Shown here in pieces: positions 6,969-15,315 of a stretch of 21,123 bases of DNA. A program made the translations under genes and the position numbers. The notes under the pieces are model-generated. The model was not told where the DNA came from and made no database searches. It was given only the letters and a program-made list of their open reading frames with translations. The DNA is from Pseudomonadota bacterium (GTDB taxonomy: Bacteria; Pseudomonadota; Gammaproteobacteria; Burkholderiales; Thiobacillaceae), in contig JAJZRT010000011.1 of assembly GCA_021802595.1 (NCBI GenBank), forward strand, positions 1-21,123, written 5' to 3'. Each line of letters starts with the position of its first letter. The stretch's first letter is position 1.

Positions 6969-9368
6969 TTACATCGCTTCCTGGAGCATGGCCGTATTTC
7001 GGCTCGGCCCCGACTTGCCCACCGACTCAAAAATAAATTTGGGCTTTAGCAAGACCACCAAAGCGGGCATGACCAGCAGGGATGTCGCCGCCGAAATGAA
7101 CAGCCACAAGGCCATGAGTATCCCCATCTCTGCCTGGAATCGAATTGAGGACAGGTACCAGATGACCACGCTGGTAATCAGGGTCGCAGCGGTGATCAGT
7201 ACGCCACGGCCGGCGCTCATCAAGGAAAGTTCGATAGCCTTGAACAAGGGCTCTCCGCGACGAAGTTCCTCGCGAATCTCATCAACCACATAAAAAGAAT
7301 AATCAACGCCGAGCCCTATGCCCAAGGCCGCGATCGGCAGGGTGTTGATGTTCATGCCTATCCCCTTCCAGGCCATGAAGCTGAAAGTAAGGGTGTTGGA
7401 GAGCAGCACCGGCACCATGAAGAACAGGCCGGCGGCGAGCGAACGGTAGGCCACCGCGCAGCAGAGCACCAGCACCAGCAAGGCCAAGGCTATGCTCTCA
7501 ATCTGTTTCGACAAGATGATTTCATTGACCGCGGCCAGCACGCCAATCAAGCCGCCCGCCAGCCGAATCTTGACGGTGCTGTCCGGGTGCGCGGCGACGA
7601 AGTCCTCGACGTGCGAAATGGCCGAGCGGATGGTCTCGCCCTGGTGATCCCGGAACAGGATGGTGACCGAGGCATTCTTGTATTGCGGATCGACTAGGCG
7701 GTCGATGTCGCCGGGGTCGGTGCCTGAGGTGAACAGATACATGATCTCGCCGTTCTCGACGAAACTCGTGCCTAGTTCCTCGTAGCGCGGATTACCCTCG
7801 TGCAGAATGCGGTTCATGATCGGCACGATGTCGGCCATGGACAGCGTACCGCCCACCCCGGGCTGATTCTCCATGTACGCCTGGAAAGCGGCCATGCTCT
7901 GCAGGGCGGCCGGCTCCTTCAACGCATCGGTCTTGTCCCCCGAGAAGACCACAAACATCCGGTCTGCCCCCTGGAAACGCTGATTGATGGCGGCAGCGTC
8001 CTGATTGTAGGTCGAGTCGCCCCAAAGGATGGGGGAACCGGGATTGGCATCACCGACCTTCAGCTTGAAGGCGTAAATGCCCGATACCACGAAAATCACC
8101 GCGGTCGCCGCGACCACGACATAGCGCATACGCGTGCTGGCAATGCGCACGCAACCGCCGAGCAGGCGCTCCATCATGGGACGCACGTTGATCGGATGGG
8201 CGAACTGGTTGGGTCTCTTGATCCAGGACAACAACACCGGGGTCAGCACGACGGCGCTGATCGCAATCGTCAGAACCCAGACCGTGCCGATCATGGCGAC
8301 CTTCTGCAGCAGCGGGATGGGAGTCAGAATCACGACGATCATGCAGCCCGCATCGGCAACGACACCGAGCATCCCCGGCTTGAACAGGGCGTACATGGCG
8401 GCGGTCGCCGCCGCCGCTGAATTCTCTGCCCCCGCGGCGAGCTCGTCGTCGTAATGGGTAACCAGTTGCACCGAATGGGAGATCGCTCGGGCGGTGATCA
8501 GGAAGGCCACCACGATCACCAAGGGATCCAAATGGAATCCCAGCAGTCGGGCCGCGCCTAGCGCCCAGATGGAGCTGACGACACCGGCCAGGAGCGGCAG
8601 CAAGGTGCCGCGCCAAGTCCTCGCCGTCAGGAACAACAGCGCGATCAACGCAACTAGCGTAACCAAAAAAATTCGCCCGGTCTCGGGCAGGTAATGCCTT
8701 ACCCAACCATAGAGGATAGGCTCGCCAACAACGCGCACCGTAACTCCGTCCCCGGCGACGGAGCGTGTGATGGCGCCGATCTGGTCATAGATTTTTTTGT
8801 AATTAATTTCATTATCATAGAAATCGACCGTCACCAGAGCTGCCTTTAGGTCCGCGGATACATAGGTGCCGTAGACAAGCGGGTTCCTCAGGACCGCGTC
8901 CTTAAGCTTATCGATTTCGCCTTGCGTTTTCGGAACCTTGGGCCACATCAGCGGCTTGATGTCGATGCCTTCGGTCGACGCTCGGATCTCCTTCAGTTTC
9001 TTTGCCGCCAGTGAGATGATCTGAAACTGGTTCACCCCATCGACGAGTTGCAACTCCTGAGTGACCTTCTGGATCTTCTTCAGCACGGACGGCTGGAAAA
9101 TATCGCCGTCCTTCACCTCCAGCATGATGCTGACCATGTTGGAGCTGCCGAAGGTCTGCTTGAACTGGTCGTTCACCTTGATGTAGGGATGGTTCTGCGG
9201 CAACTGGTCGTCGAAGACCGTCTTGATCTCGATTTGCACCGCGAGCAGGGCAAACACCGCGGTCAGCACGCCCATCACGAGTACGACCGCGAGTCGCTGC
9301 CTGATGCAAAAGCGAACGAAGCGGGCGACCTTGGACTCGGGGGCCTTGGATAATTCGGGAGACGTCAT
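6969..9368 (-). CDS. MMPL/RND superfamily transporter
   Basis: A 799-residue inner-membrane protein with about 12 predicted membrane helices in the RND arrangement: one near residues 27-46, a large periplasmic loop, a helix bundle from about 225 to 380, a helix near 420, a second periplasmic loop, and a final bundle from about 625. The segment ALGIGLGVDYSFYVVDEIREE (around 680-700) is the MMPL-type motif in which a buried Asp couples transport to the proton gradient. It resembles the hopanoid/lipid (HpnN, MmpL) branch more than AcrB, and there is no adaptor gene next to it. It should move a hydrophobic compound between inner membrane and periplasm, in either direction, with the DUF1302, DUF1329 and YCF48 proteins. 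Its ATG overlaps the stop of the YCF48 gene (ATGA), implying coupled translation. Confidence 0.9.
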   Translation of the reverse strand: MTSPELSKAPESKVARFVRFCIRQRLAVVLVMGVLTAVFALLAVQIEIKTVFDDQLPQNHPYIKVNDQFKQTFGSSNMVSIMLEVKDGDIFQPSVLKKIQKVTQELQLVDGVNQFQIISLAAKKLKEIRASTEGIDIKPLMWPKVPKTQGEIDKLKDAVLRNPLVYGTYVSADLKAALVTVDFYDNEINYKKIYDQIGAITRSVAGDGVTVRVVGEPILYGWVRHYLPETGRIFLVTLVALIALLFLTARTWRGTLLPLLAGVVSSIWALGAARLLGFHLDPLVIVVAFLITARAISHSVQLVTHYDDELAAGAENSAAAATAAMYALFKPGMLGVVADAGCMIVVILTPIPLLQKVAMIGTVWVLTIAISAVVLTPVLLSWIKRPNQFAHPINVRPMMERLLGGCVRIASTRMRYVVVAATAVIFVVSGIYAFKLKVGDANPGSPILWGDSTYNQDAAAINQRFQGADRMFVVFSGDKTDALKEPAALQSMAAFQAYMENQPGVGGTLSMADIVPIMNRILHEGNPRYEELGTSFVENGEIMYLFTSGTDPGDIDRLVDPQYKNASVTILFRDHQGETIRSAISHVEDFVAAHPDSTVKIRLAGGLIGVLAAVNEIILSKQIESIALALLVLVLCCAVAYRSLAAGLFFMVPVLLSNTLTFSFMAWKGIGMNINTLPIAALGIGLGVDYSFYVVDEIREELRRGEPLFKAIELSLMSAGRGVLITAATLITSVVIWYLSSIRFQAEMGILMALWLFISAATSLLVMPALVVLLKPKFIFESVGKSGPSRNTAMLQEAM

Positions 9369-10348
9369 TTGAAGGTCTGAACCTTATTCTTTGAATCGAT
9401 CATGGCCAGCGTAGCCCCGGCCACGTAGAGGCGATCGCCACGACTGACAAGACCGGTATGCCAGGCATAGCTGCGTTCTGAGATGCTGCGCACGAGCCAA
9501 GCATCGGAGGGGTCTTCTGCAGTCAGAATGAGACCCTGGTCTCCTACCGCGACCCAACGCTGGCCGGTCCAGGCCACATCGTAGAGGTGTTCGGCGGTGC
9601 CGGAGGCGACCTTGCTCCAAGTCCGGCCGCCGTCCTTGGTCACCAGGATCACGCCCTCCAGTCCGACCGCCACGCCATTGCGCTCATCGCGATACATGAC
9701 CGCGCACAGGCTGGATTTCACCGGGCTCGCAACCTCCTTCCAGTTCGCCCCACCGTCCTCCGACAACCGGATGTGGCCGAATTCGCCAACCACCGTGAGC
9801 CAGGCGCCGTGAGCGGCGATATCGTTCCACGCGAGGTCCTCCCGCTTGCCGAGTCTGACCCAGGTCTGGCCATAGTCGGCAGTGGCGAAGATGCTGCCCA
9901 TTTCGCCCACTATCCAGGCATTTCCGCCAGCCCCAGACCTTGCCCGAATCAGTTTCTGTACTTCGCCGGCCTGGGCAAATCCGGCCAGCGCCGACCACTT
10001 CTTGCCGCCGTCTTCGGTGTGCAAGACGGTCATCTGATTGCCAACGGCGAAGGCGCGCCGGGCGTCCCAGGCGATCAAGGACTGCAGGCTCTGGCGTGAC
10101 GGGGTTTTCTGGCTAATCCAGTGCGCGCCGGCATCCTCGCTGCGCACCACCTTGCCGCCACGGCCTACCGCCCAGATGACCTTATCATCAGGAACGGCGA
10201 TGCCATAGAAGGCATCGCGAGGCTGGAGTACCGGCGGCTCAACGCTGTCTCCCGTGGCTTTCGGCTTGACGAAAATGCCGGCATAGAGCAGTCCACCGAT
10301 GATCGCGAACGGCATGATCGAGGACAAGACCCTGCCCAATCGTCTCAT
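9365..10348 (-). CDS. YCF48/BNR-repeat beta-propeller protein, membrane-anchored
   Basis: A 327-residue protein with an N-terminal hydrophobic anchor or signal (about 10-28), then a beta-propeller. Six regularly spaced Asp-box-like turns of the form S/T-x-D-x-G-x-x-W are visible (numbered from the alternative GTG start one codon earlier): 71 SEDAGAHW, 112 TEDGGKKW, 157 TADYGQTW, 197 SEDGGANW, 238 TKDGGRTW and a degenerate 278 AEDPSDAW, spaced about 40-45 residues. YCF48-like proteins are photosystem II assembly factors in phototrophs. In non-phototrophs, homologues accompany MMPL/RND and DUF1302/DUF1329 genes and probably scaffold that complex on the periplasmic side. AGGAG lies 7 bases before GTG(10351) and 10 before ATG(10348); I chose the ATG. 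The stop overlaps the transporter gene. Confidence 0.85.
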   Translation of the reverse strand: MRRLGRVLSSIMPFAIIGGLLYAGIFVKPKATGDSVEPPVLQPRDAFYGIAVPDDKVIWAVGRGGKVVRSEDAGAHWISQKTPSRQSLQSLIAWDARRAFAVGNQMTVLHTEDGGKKWSALAGFAQAGEVQKLIRARSGAGGNAWIVGEMGSIFATADYGQTWVRLGKREDLAWNDIAAHGAWLTVVGEFGHIRLSEDGGANWKEVASPVKSSLCAVMYRDERNGVAVGLEGVILVTKDGGRTWSKVASGTAEHLYDVAWTGQRWVAVGDQGLILTAEDPSDAWLVRSISERSYAWHTGLVSRGDRLYVAGATLAMIDSKNKVQTFK

Positions 10349-10361
10349 CACCTTGATTCTC

Positions 10362-11300
10362 CTAAAACGCAGCGCCGGCGTTGTCGCGCCGGCACTGCTC
10401 CTTCAAATCTTGGGCCTGAAGCCAAGCCGTTGTCCTGCCTCCCAGCGACCTTTGCACAAGGCGTTCGGCGATGGCCACCGCCAGACGTAGCTTGGCTACA
10501 TCGACGCCGGTCTCAAAGCCGCATTGCTCCGTCATCAGCACCAAATCTTCGGTCGCCAGGTTGCCGGCCGCCCCCGGCGCAAAGGGACAACCGCCCAAGC
10601 CGCCGATGCTGGCATCGAAGCGCCTGACGCCCGCTGTCAGCGCCGCCCAGGCATTCGCCAAGGCAAAGCCTCGCGTGTCATGGAAGTGCGCTGCCAAACA
10701 TCCTGCCCCGAATCGTTCGACACAGTCCGCGAGCAAGGAGGAAACCTCGCGCGGATTGGCGGCGCCAATAGTGTCGGCGATCACCACCTCGTCGGCTCCG
10801 TTGGCGAACATCTCGTCGGCAAGCTCGATCACGCGGCCAGGGGCCACCTTTCCCTCGAAGGGGCAAGTGAAGGCAACGGCCACATAGGCCTTTTTCCGCA
10901 AGCCCCTTGCGCCTGCCGCCGTCATCACGTCGATGCAAGCCTGGCGCGCCTCGCCGAGCGACATATTGATGTTGCGCCGGTTCATGGTATCGGTGGCCGA
11001 CAGGACCACGGCAATCTCGCGAACCCCCGCTGTCAGGGCGCGCTCGAGGCCGCGCACATTCGGCACCAGCGCCGAATAGCTGACGCGTTCCGGGCGAGGC
11101 AGCCTCGGGAAGAGTTGATCTGCGTCGGCCAGCTGCGGCACGGCTTTCGGCGAGACGAAGCTGGTGGCCTCGATCGCCGTGAGCCCCGCCGCGACCAGGG
11201 CATCGATGAGTTCAAGCTTCTCGTCGAGCGACAAATGCACGACCTGATTCTGCAGCCCGTCCCGCGGGCTCACCTCATTGATCTGGATGCGATCGGGCAT
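10362..11300 (-). CDS. Hydroxymethylglutaryl-CoA lyase family enzyme
   Basis: A 312-residue TIM-barrel lyase, of usual length. The active-site set matches HMG-CoA lyase: Arg13-Asp14 (EVSPRDGLQNQ), His205 and His207 (AAHFHDTRG), Cys238 in the signature GGLGGCPFAPGAAGN, and Asn247. The spacing between His205, Cys238 and Asn247 equals that of the human enzyme (33 and 9 residues). The family cleaves 3-hydroxy-3-methyl-acyl-CoA esters to acetyl-CoA plus a keto acid: HMG-CoA in leucine breakdown, longer analogues in terpene breakdown. Here the natural partner is the CaiB-type CoA transferase at the head of the operon; citramalyl-CoA or an alkyl-HMG-CoA are possible substrates. It starts two bases after the hyuB stop. 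A longer open frame to 11663 lacks homology and overlaps hyuB. Confidence 0.9.
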   Translation of the reverse strand: MPDRIQINEVSPRDGLQNQVVHLSLDEKLELIDALVAAGLTAIEATSFVSPKAVPQLADADQLFPRLPRPERVSYSALVPNVRGLERALTAGVREIAVVLSATDTMNRRNINMSLGEARQACIDVMTAAGARGLRKKAYVAVAFTCPFEGKVAPGRVIELADEMFANGADEVVIADTIGAANPREVSSLLADCVERFGAGCLAAHFHDTRGFALANAWAALTAGVRRFDASIGGLGGCPFAPGAAGNLATEDLVLMTEQCGFETGVDVAKLRLAVAIAERLVQRSLGGRTTAWLQAQDLKEQCRRDNAGAAF

Positions 11301-11302
11301 GT

Positions 11303-13186
11303 TCAAACCGCGGCCTTCGAACGCATCCAGTTGGCGAAGACTGGCGTGCGCGGAGGTTCGAAAGTTGTTTCCTCCTTGCACCGGGCTTTCAGTTCTTCGA
11401 TCGTGCCACCGCGATTGAACAGCGGCGCCTCCTTGCGCTCTGTGCTCATCTGCTGGCGCAGTTCTGCCGTGGCGGCCTGATCCAGCGTGAAGTCTTCGCT
11501 GACCACCACGCCATAGCGACGGGCGCCCGCGACAGTGACCAGGCCGCGCTCGCAATCCTGAGCCACCATTTCTGCCGGCCGCTTCAGGGGATCGCCCCAG
11601 CCACCGCCACCCCAGGTGTTGTAATAGAGGATGTCTCCCTCGTGAACCTTGACCCGGTCGCATTTCGATGGGAGATGCGCTTGCGAGCCATCCTTCCGCA
11701 CCAGGAGTTTGTTGCTGCGCCCACCCGGAAGGCCGGCATTGACGCCCCAGGGGTAGGTCAGCCAGCGGTCGTCATGAATCGAGATTTCCCCGGTCTCGAG
11801 GAATTCATAAGCGGTACACACGCCATTGCCGCCGCGATGCTGGCCGGGGCCGCCGGAGTCTGCAATCGACTCGTAGGCCATGATACGCAACGGGAAATAG
11901 CTCTCGAGAAATTCGTTCGGCACATTGGTGAATGAGGGCCAGAGTGAGTGACCATCGGGGCCGTCGCCAGAAGGACGGCCTGGGATGCCGCCGAAGCCGA
12001 TCTGGAACAACTGGTACCACTCGCCATTCCGGTCGTAGCCTGAGTACATGAGGTGCGGGCTGTCGGAGAATCCGGCGGCGTTCAAAGCCTCTGGCGCCCC
12101 CTGGCCCAGGAGCCCGCCCATGATGTCGAAGATACGGCCGAGCAGGTGAGTGCGGCAGGAGAGTGCGGCCGGACGCTTAGGCTTCAAAATGCAGCCGTCC
12201 GGAATGCGCACGCTGACCAGTTCATAGAAGCCGTCGTTGAACAGGATCTGCGGATCAAACAGGTTGATGAAGAAAGCCCCCAGGAACATCTTGAACATCT
12301 CCTCGTTGAGGTAGAAGTTCACCGAACTAATCGACTGCGGATCGGTTCCCTCAAAATCGAAGTGGGCGACATCGCCCTCCCGCCAAAGGCTGCAGGCAAC
12401 CTTGTAGGGACCCATGCCCAGGCCATCGTCGTCGATATAGTCCTCGAAGTAGGCCTTCTTCTCCGGCACCACCATCTTGATGATGGCACTCATCGCACGC
12501 TTGTTTCGGTCGAGCATCTCGTACATGGCGGCGATGTAATTGTCCACCCCGAAGCGTTCGACGATCTCGTGCACCCGCCGCTCGGCAAGGCGCAGCGCGG
12601 CGATTATGGCGTTCAAATCGGAGCGGTTCCATTCCGGCATGCGGCAGTTACGCAGGATCATCTCCAGCACTTCGCGATTCAGTTCACCCTTGCGGATCAG
12701 CTTGATCGGCGGAATCTGGAACCCCTCTTCGAAAATCTGAGCGGCATCTGTAGGCAGGCTACCCGGTACCTTCCCGCCGATGTCGGTCATGTGTCCAAAC
12801 ATGGCCGCCCAGCTGACGATGCGGCCGTCGTGGAATACCGGCATCAAGGTCAGCCAGTCGTTGAGATGACTGACGGCGCCATTGCAGGAATAGGGATCGT
12901 TGGTCAGGAAGACGTCACCCTCTTCAATCGTGCCCTCGTAGCCCTGAACGAAGCCGTGGATGAAAGAGCCGAACTGGCCGACGACCATCTTTCCTTCGTT
13001 GTTGGCGATCATCGGGAAGGCGTCGTGCTGCTCGCGGATTCCTGGGGACATGGCGGTGCGAAAGAGCACCGCATCCATCTCTGCTCGCGCATTGCGCAGG
13101 GCATTCTCGATGATGTCGAGGGTAATGGAATCAAGCTTGACGTCCTTGAAAGGCGCGTTGTTGGTTTGAACGATGGTGGCTGGCAT
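11303..13186 (-). CDS. Hydantoinase B / oxoprolinase / acetone-carboxylase alpha-type subunit
   Basis: A 627-residue HyuB-family subunit that works with HyuA. Family hallmarks are AMSPGIREQHDAF (45-57), FLTNDPYS (93-100), GHMTDIGGKVPGS (131-143) and AALSCRTHLLGRI. His107, Asp110 and His132 have the spacing (0, +3, +25) that I recall for the Mn ligands of the acetone carboxylase alpha subunit. The first ligand motif reads HLND, not the HLPD I associate with oxoprolinases and hydantoinases. The pair could therefore be an ATP-dependent carboxylase of a ketone or a hydrolase of a cyclic amide; sequence reading alone does not decide. GAGGA six bases before the ATG supports the start, 22 bp after hyuA. 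No AcxC-type gamma subunit is present in the window. Confidence 0.87.
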   Translation of the reverse strand: MPATIVQTNNAPFKDVKLDSITLDIIENALRNARAEMDAVLFRTAMSPGIREQHDAFPMIANNEGKMVVGQFGSFIHGFVQGYEGTIEEGDVFLTNDPYSCNGAVSHLNDWLTLMPVFHDGRIVSWAAMFGHMTDIGGKVPGSLPTDAAQIFEEGFQIPPIKLIRKGELNREVLEMILRNCRMPEWNRSDLNAIIAALRLAERRVHEIVERFGVDNYIAAMYEMLDRNKRAMSAIIKMVVPEKKAYFEDYIDDDGLGMGPYKVACSLWREGDVAHFDFEGTDPQSISSVNFYLNEEMFKMFLGAFFINLFDPQILFNDGFYELVSVRIPDGCILKPKRPAALSCRTHLLGRIFDIMGGLLGQGAPEALNAAGFSDSPHLMYSGYDRNGEWYQLFQIGFGGIPGRPSGDGPDGHSLWPSFTNVPNEFLESYFPLRIMAYESIADSGGPGQHRGGNGVCTAYEFLETGEISIHDDRWLTYPWGVNAGLPGGRSNKLLVRKDGSQAHLPSKCDRVKVHEGDILYYNTWGGGGWGDPLKRPAEMVAQDCERGLVTVAGARRYGVVVSEDFTLDQAATAELRQQMSTERKEAPLFNRGGTIEELKARCKEETTFEPPRTPVFANWMRSKAAV

Positions 13187-13208
13187 GACGGGTCCTCGTC
13201 GCAGTTGT

Positions 13209-15281
13209 TCAGACGTTGGGGCGAATCAGAATATTGCCCACCGCATCCACTTCGCCGGTATGCCCGGGAAGGATCAGGGTAGTGGTGTCCATCTGACTGA
13301 CGATCGCCGGTCCGGAAATCCGGTTACCGGCGAGTAGCTTGGCGCGATCATAGATCTTGGCCGGGTGATCCTTACCGTCCACGAACAAGGTCGTCTGCTC
13401 CACGATCGCAGCCGCCGCGTCGGTCCCACCCTGCTTCAGTTGCTCGGCCCGCACCAGGGTCTCCGGTCCCTGCACCACGGCGCGAAGATTGACCACTTCG
13501 TGGGGCGCATCGAGCGCGAAAGTGAACAACTGGGTGTGCATCTCATCGAAGCGCTTGGCGATTCCCTCCAGGCCTGCGTCGACAAACTCCTCACGCGTAA
13601 CGCTGATCGTCAGGCGCATCCCTTGACCACGGTAGCGCAGATCGACCTGATATTCGGTCGTCTGGCTCTCTGTCGAAACACCTTCGGCAATCAAGGTCCG
13701 ACGGGCGATGCCCTCCAGATCGTCGAGCATGTCGAGAACCTCGGCGTCAGAGGTCTCGGTGAACCTGCGCACGTAGGTACGCGAAGCCTCATCGCGCAGA
13801 CGCGTCGTGGCATCTCCATAAGCACACAGGACGCCCGGCGCCGGTGGAATGATCACCGGCCAGGAGCCCATCAACTTGCCCAGCGCGTTGGCGTGCAAGG
13901 GGCCGGCGCCACCGAAGGCGATCAGCGCGAAGTCGCGCGGGTCGTAGCCTTGCTCGATCGACACCAGACGCAGGGCACCGAACATGTTCTCATTGACGAT
14001 ATTGATGATGCCCTCGGCCGATTCCTTCACCGACTTGCCGAGCGGTTCGGCGATGGTGGCGACCGCCTTCTCGGCGAGCGACTTGTCTATCCTCATGTCG
14101 CCGCCGAGTCGGGAAGAAACCGGCAGGTAGCCCAGGACCACGATGGCGTCGGTAACGGTCGGCTTGTCGCCACCCTTCATATAGGCCGCGGGCCCGGGGT
14201 CGGCGCCCGCGCTTTGCGGGCCGACCCGCAAAGCCTTGGTCAGTTCCGGCACATAGGCGATGGAGCCGCCGCCTGCGCCGACCGTGCGCACGTCGATCGA
14301 CGGCGCGCGCACCGTGACATCGGCGACCCGTGTCTCGCGACGGGTCTGCGCAACCTCATCTTGAATCAGGGCGACGTCCGTCGATGTCCCGCCCATGTCG
14401 AAGGTGAGGAGGTTCTTGAATCCCGATTGTCGCGCAATCCAAAGTGCCCCCGAGACACCTCCCGCCGGACCGCTCATGAGCAGGTTAACCGGATTGTTGG
14501 CGGAGGCTTCAACTGAGGCCAGGCCGCCGTCGGAACGTAGGATGTGGAGCTTTACCCCGGGCATCTTGGCATCGAGTTCGCGATGCAAATTGGCGATGTA
14601 GCGGGAAACAACCGGGCGGACATAGGAGTTGACGACGGTGGTCTCCGTCCTCTCGTATTCGCACATCTCGGGCATGATCTCGGAAGAGATCGAAACGGGA
14701 ATCTCCGGCATGACTTCTGCCGCGATCTCTCGTATCCGCCGCTCATGCGCGCCGTCGGCATAGGCATTGACGAGGGAAACCGTCAGCGCCTCGATGTTCT
14801 TCTTGCCGAGCTTTTCCAGATGCTTCCTGAGGGCCGGCTCGTCGAGCGGCTTGATAACCTTGCCCTTGGCATCCATGCGCTCATCGGCTTCGATGGTGAG
14901 TTCAAGGGGCGCCAGAAGCGGACGCTTGTTGTAAATCACCCATCCGCCTAAGCCACCGGGAACGAATGAGCGGGCGATCTGCAGAACCTGTCGATAGCCC
15001 TTGGTCGTCACCAGCCCAACCCGGGCGCCTGAACTCGTGAGCACGGTATTGGTAGCGACCGTCGTGCCGTGCATGACGTGGGTGATCCGCTTCGGATCGA
15101 TCCCGTTCTGTTCGCAGATCCTGCCGACGCCGTTCAACACGCCCACCGATGAGTCCTTGGGGGTCGAAGGAACTTTCGCCGAATAGGTCTCCCCAGTTTG
15201 CTCGTTGATGAGCAGAAGGTCGGTGAAGGTTCCACCGACATCGACCCCCAGTCTGTAGCTTGATCCTGTGCTAACGCCCAT
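13209..15281 (-). CDS. Hydantoinase A / oxoprolinase / acetone-carboxylase beta-type ATPase subunit
   Basis: A 690-residue HyuA-family subunit with the actin-like ATPase fold. The N-terminal phosphate loop is YRLGVDVGGTFTDLLLINE (9-27), followed by THVMHGTTVATNTVL. A second nucleotide motif, LTFDMGGTSTDVAL, lies around residue 290-302, with GAGGGSIAYV and GPQSAGADPGPAAY after it and FGGAGPLHA further on. HyuA proteins use ATP to activate a carbonyl oxygen, allowing ring opening (hydantoin, 5-oxoproline) or carboxylation (acetone, acetophenone) with HyuB. GGAGG five bases before the ATG at 15281 fixes the start; an open frame reaches 15560 but runs into the preceding CoA-transferase gene and lacks homology. 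It is the second gene of the operon. The family is certain; substrate and reaction type are unknown. Confidence 0.9.
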   Translation of the reverse strand: MGVSTGSSYRLGVDVGGTFTDLLLINEQTGETYSAKVPSTPKDSSVGVLNGVGRICEQNGIDPKRITHVMHGTTVATNTVLTSSGARVGLVTTKGYRQVLQIARSFVPGGLGGWVIYNKRPLLAPLELTIEADERMDAKGKVIKPLDEPALRKHLEKLGKKNIEALTVSLVNAYADGAHERRIREIAAEVMPEIPVSISSEIMPEMCEYERTETTVVNSYVRPVVSRYIANLHRELDAKMPGVKLHILRSDGGLASVEASANNPVNLLMSGPAGGVSGALWIARQSGFKNLLTFDMGGTSTDVALIQDEVAQTRRETRVADVTVRAPSIDVRTVGAGGGSIAYVPELTKALRVGPQSAGADPGPAAYMKGGDKPTVTDAIVVLGYLPVSSRLGGDMRIDKSLAEKAVATIAEPLGKSVKESAEGIINIVNENMFGALRLVSIEQGYDPRDFALIAFGGAGPLHANALGKLMGSWPVIIPPAPGVLCAYGDATTRLRDEASRTYVRRFTETSDAEVLDMLDDLEGIARRTLIAEGVSTESQTTEYQVDLRYRGQGMRLTISVTREEFVDAGLEGIAKRFDEMHTQLFTFALDAPHEVVNLRAVVQGPETLVRAEQLKQGGTDAAAAIVEQTTLFVDGKDHPAKIYDRAKLLAGNRISGPAIVSQMDTTTLILPGHTGEVDAVGNILIRPNV

Positions 15282-15315
15282 TTTTCCTCCGTAGTTTCCT
15301 TGCCAAGCCGCTTGC

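Noticed and set aside
12053..14516. Long plus-strand frames of about 380-410 codons opposite hyuB and hyuA
   Set aside because: High-GC shadow frames; rich in Arg, His and Gly without domain motifs, while the minus strand encodes clear HyuA and HyuB.
11303..15281. Naming the HyuAB pair acetone carboxylase (acxA, acxB)
   Set aside because: The metal motif is suggestive, but the gamma subunit gene is absent and the HyuAB superfamily is too broad for a specific name by reading alone.
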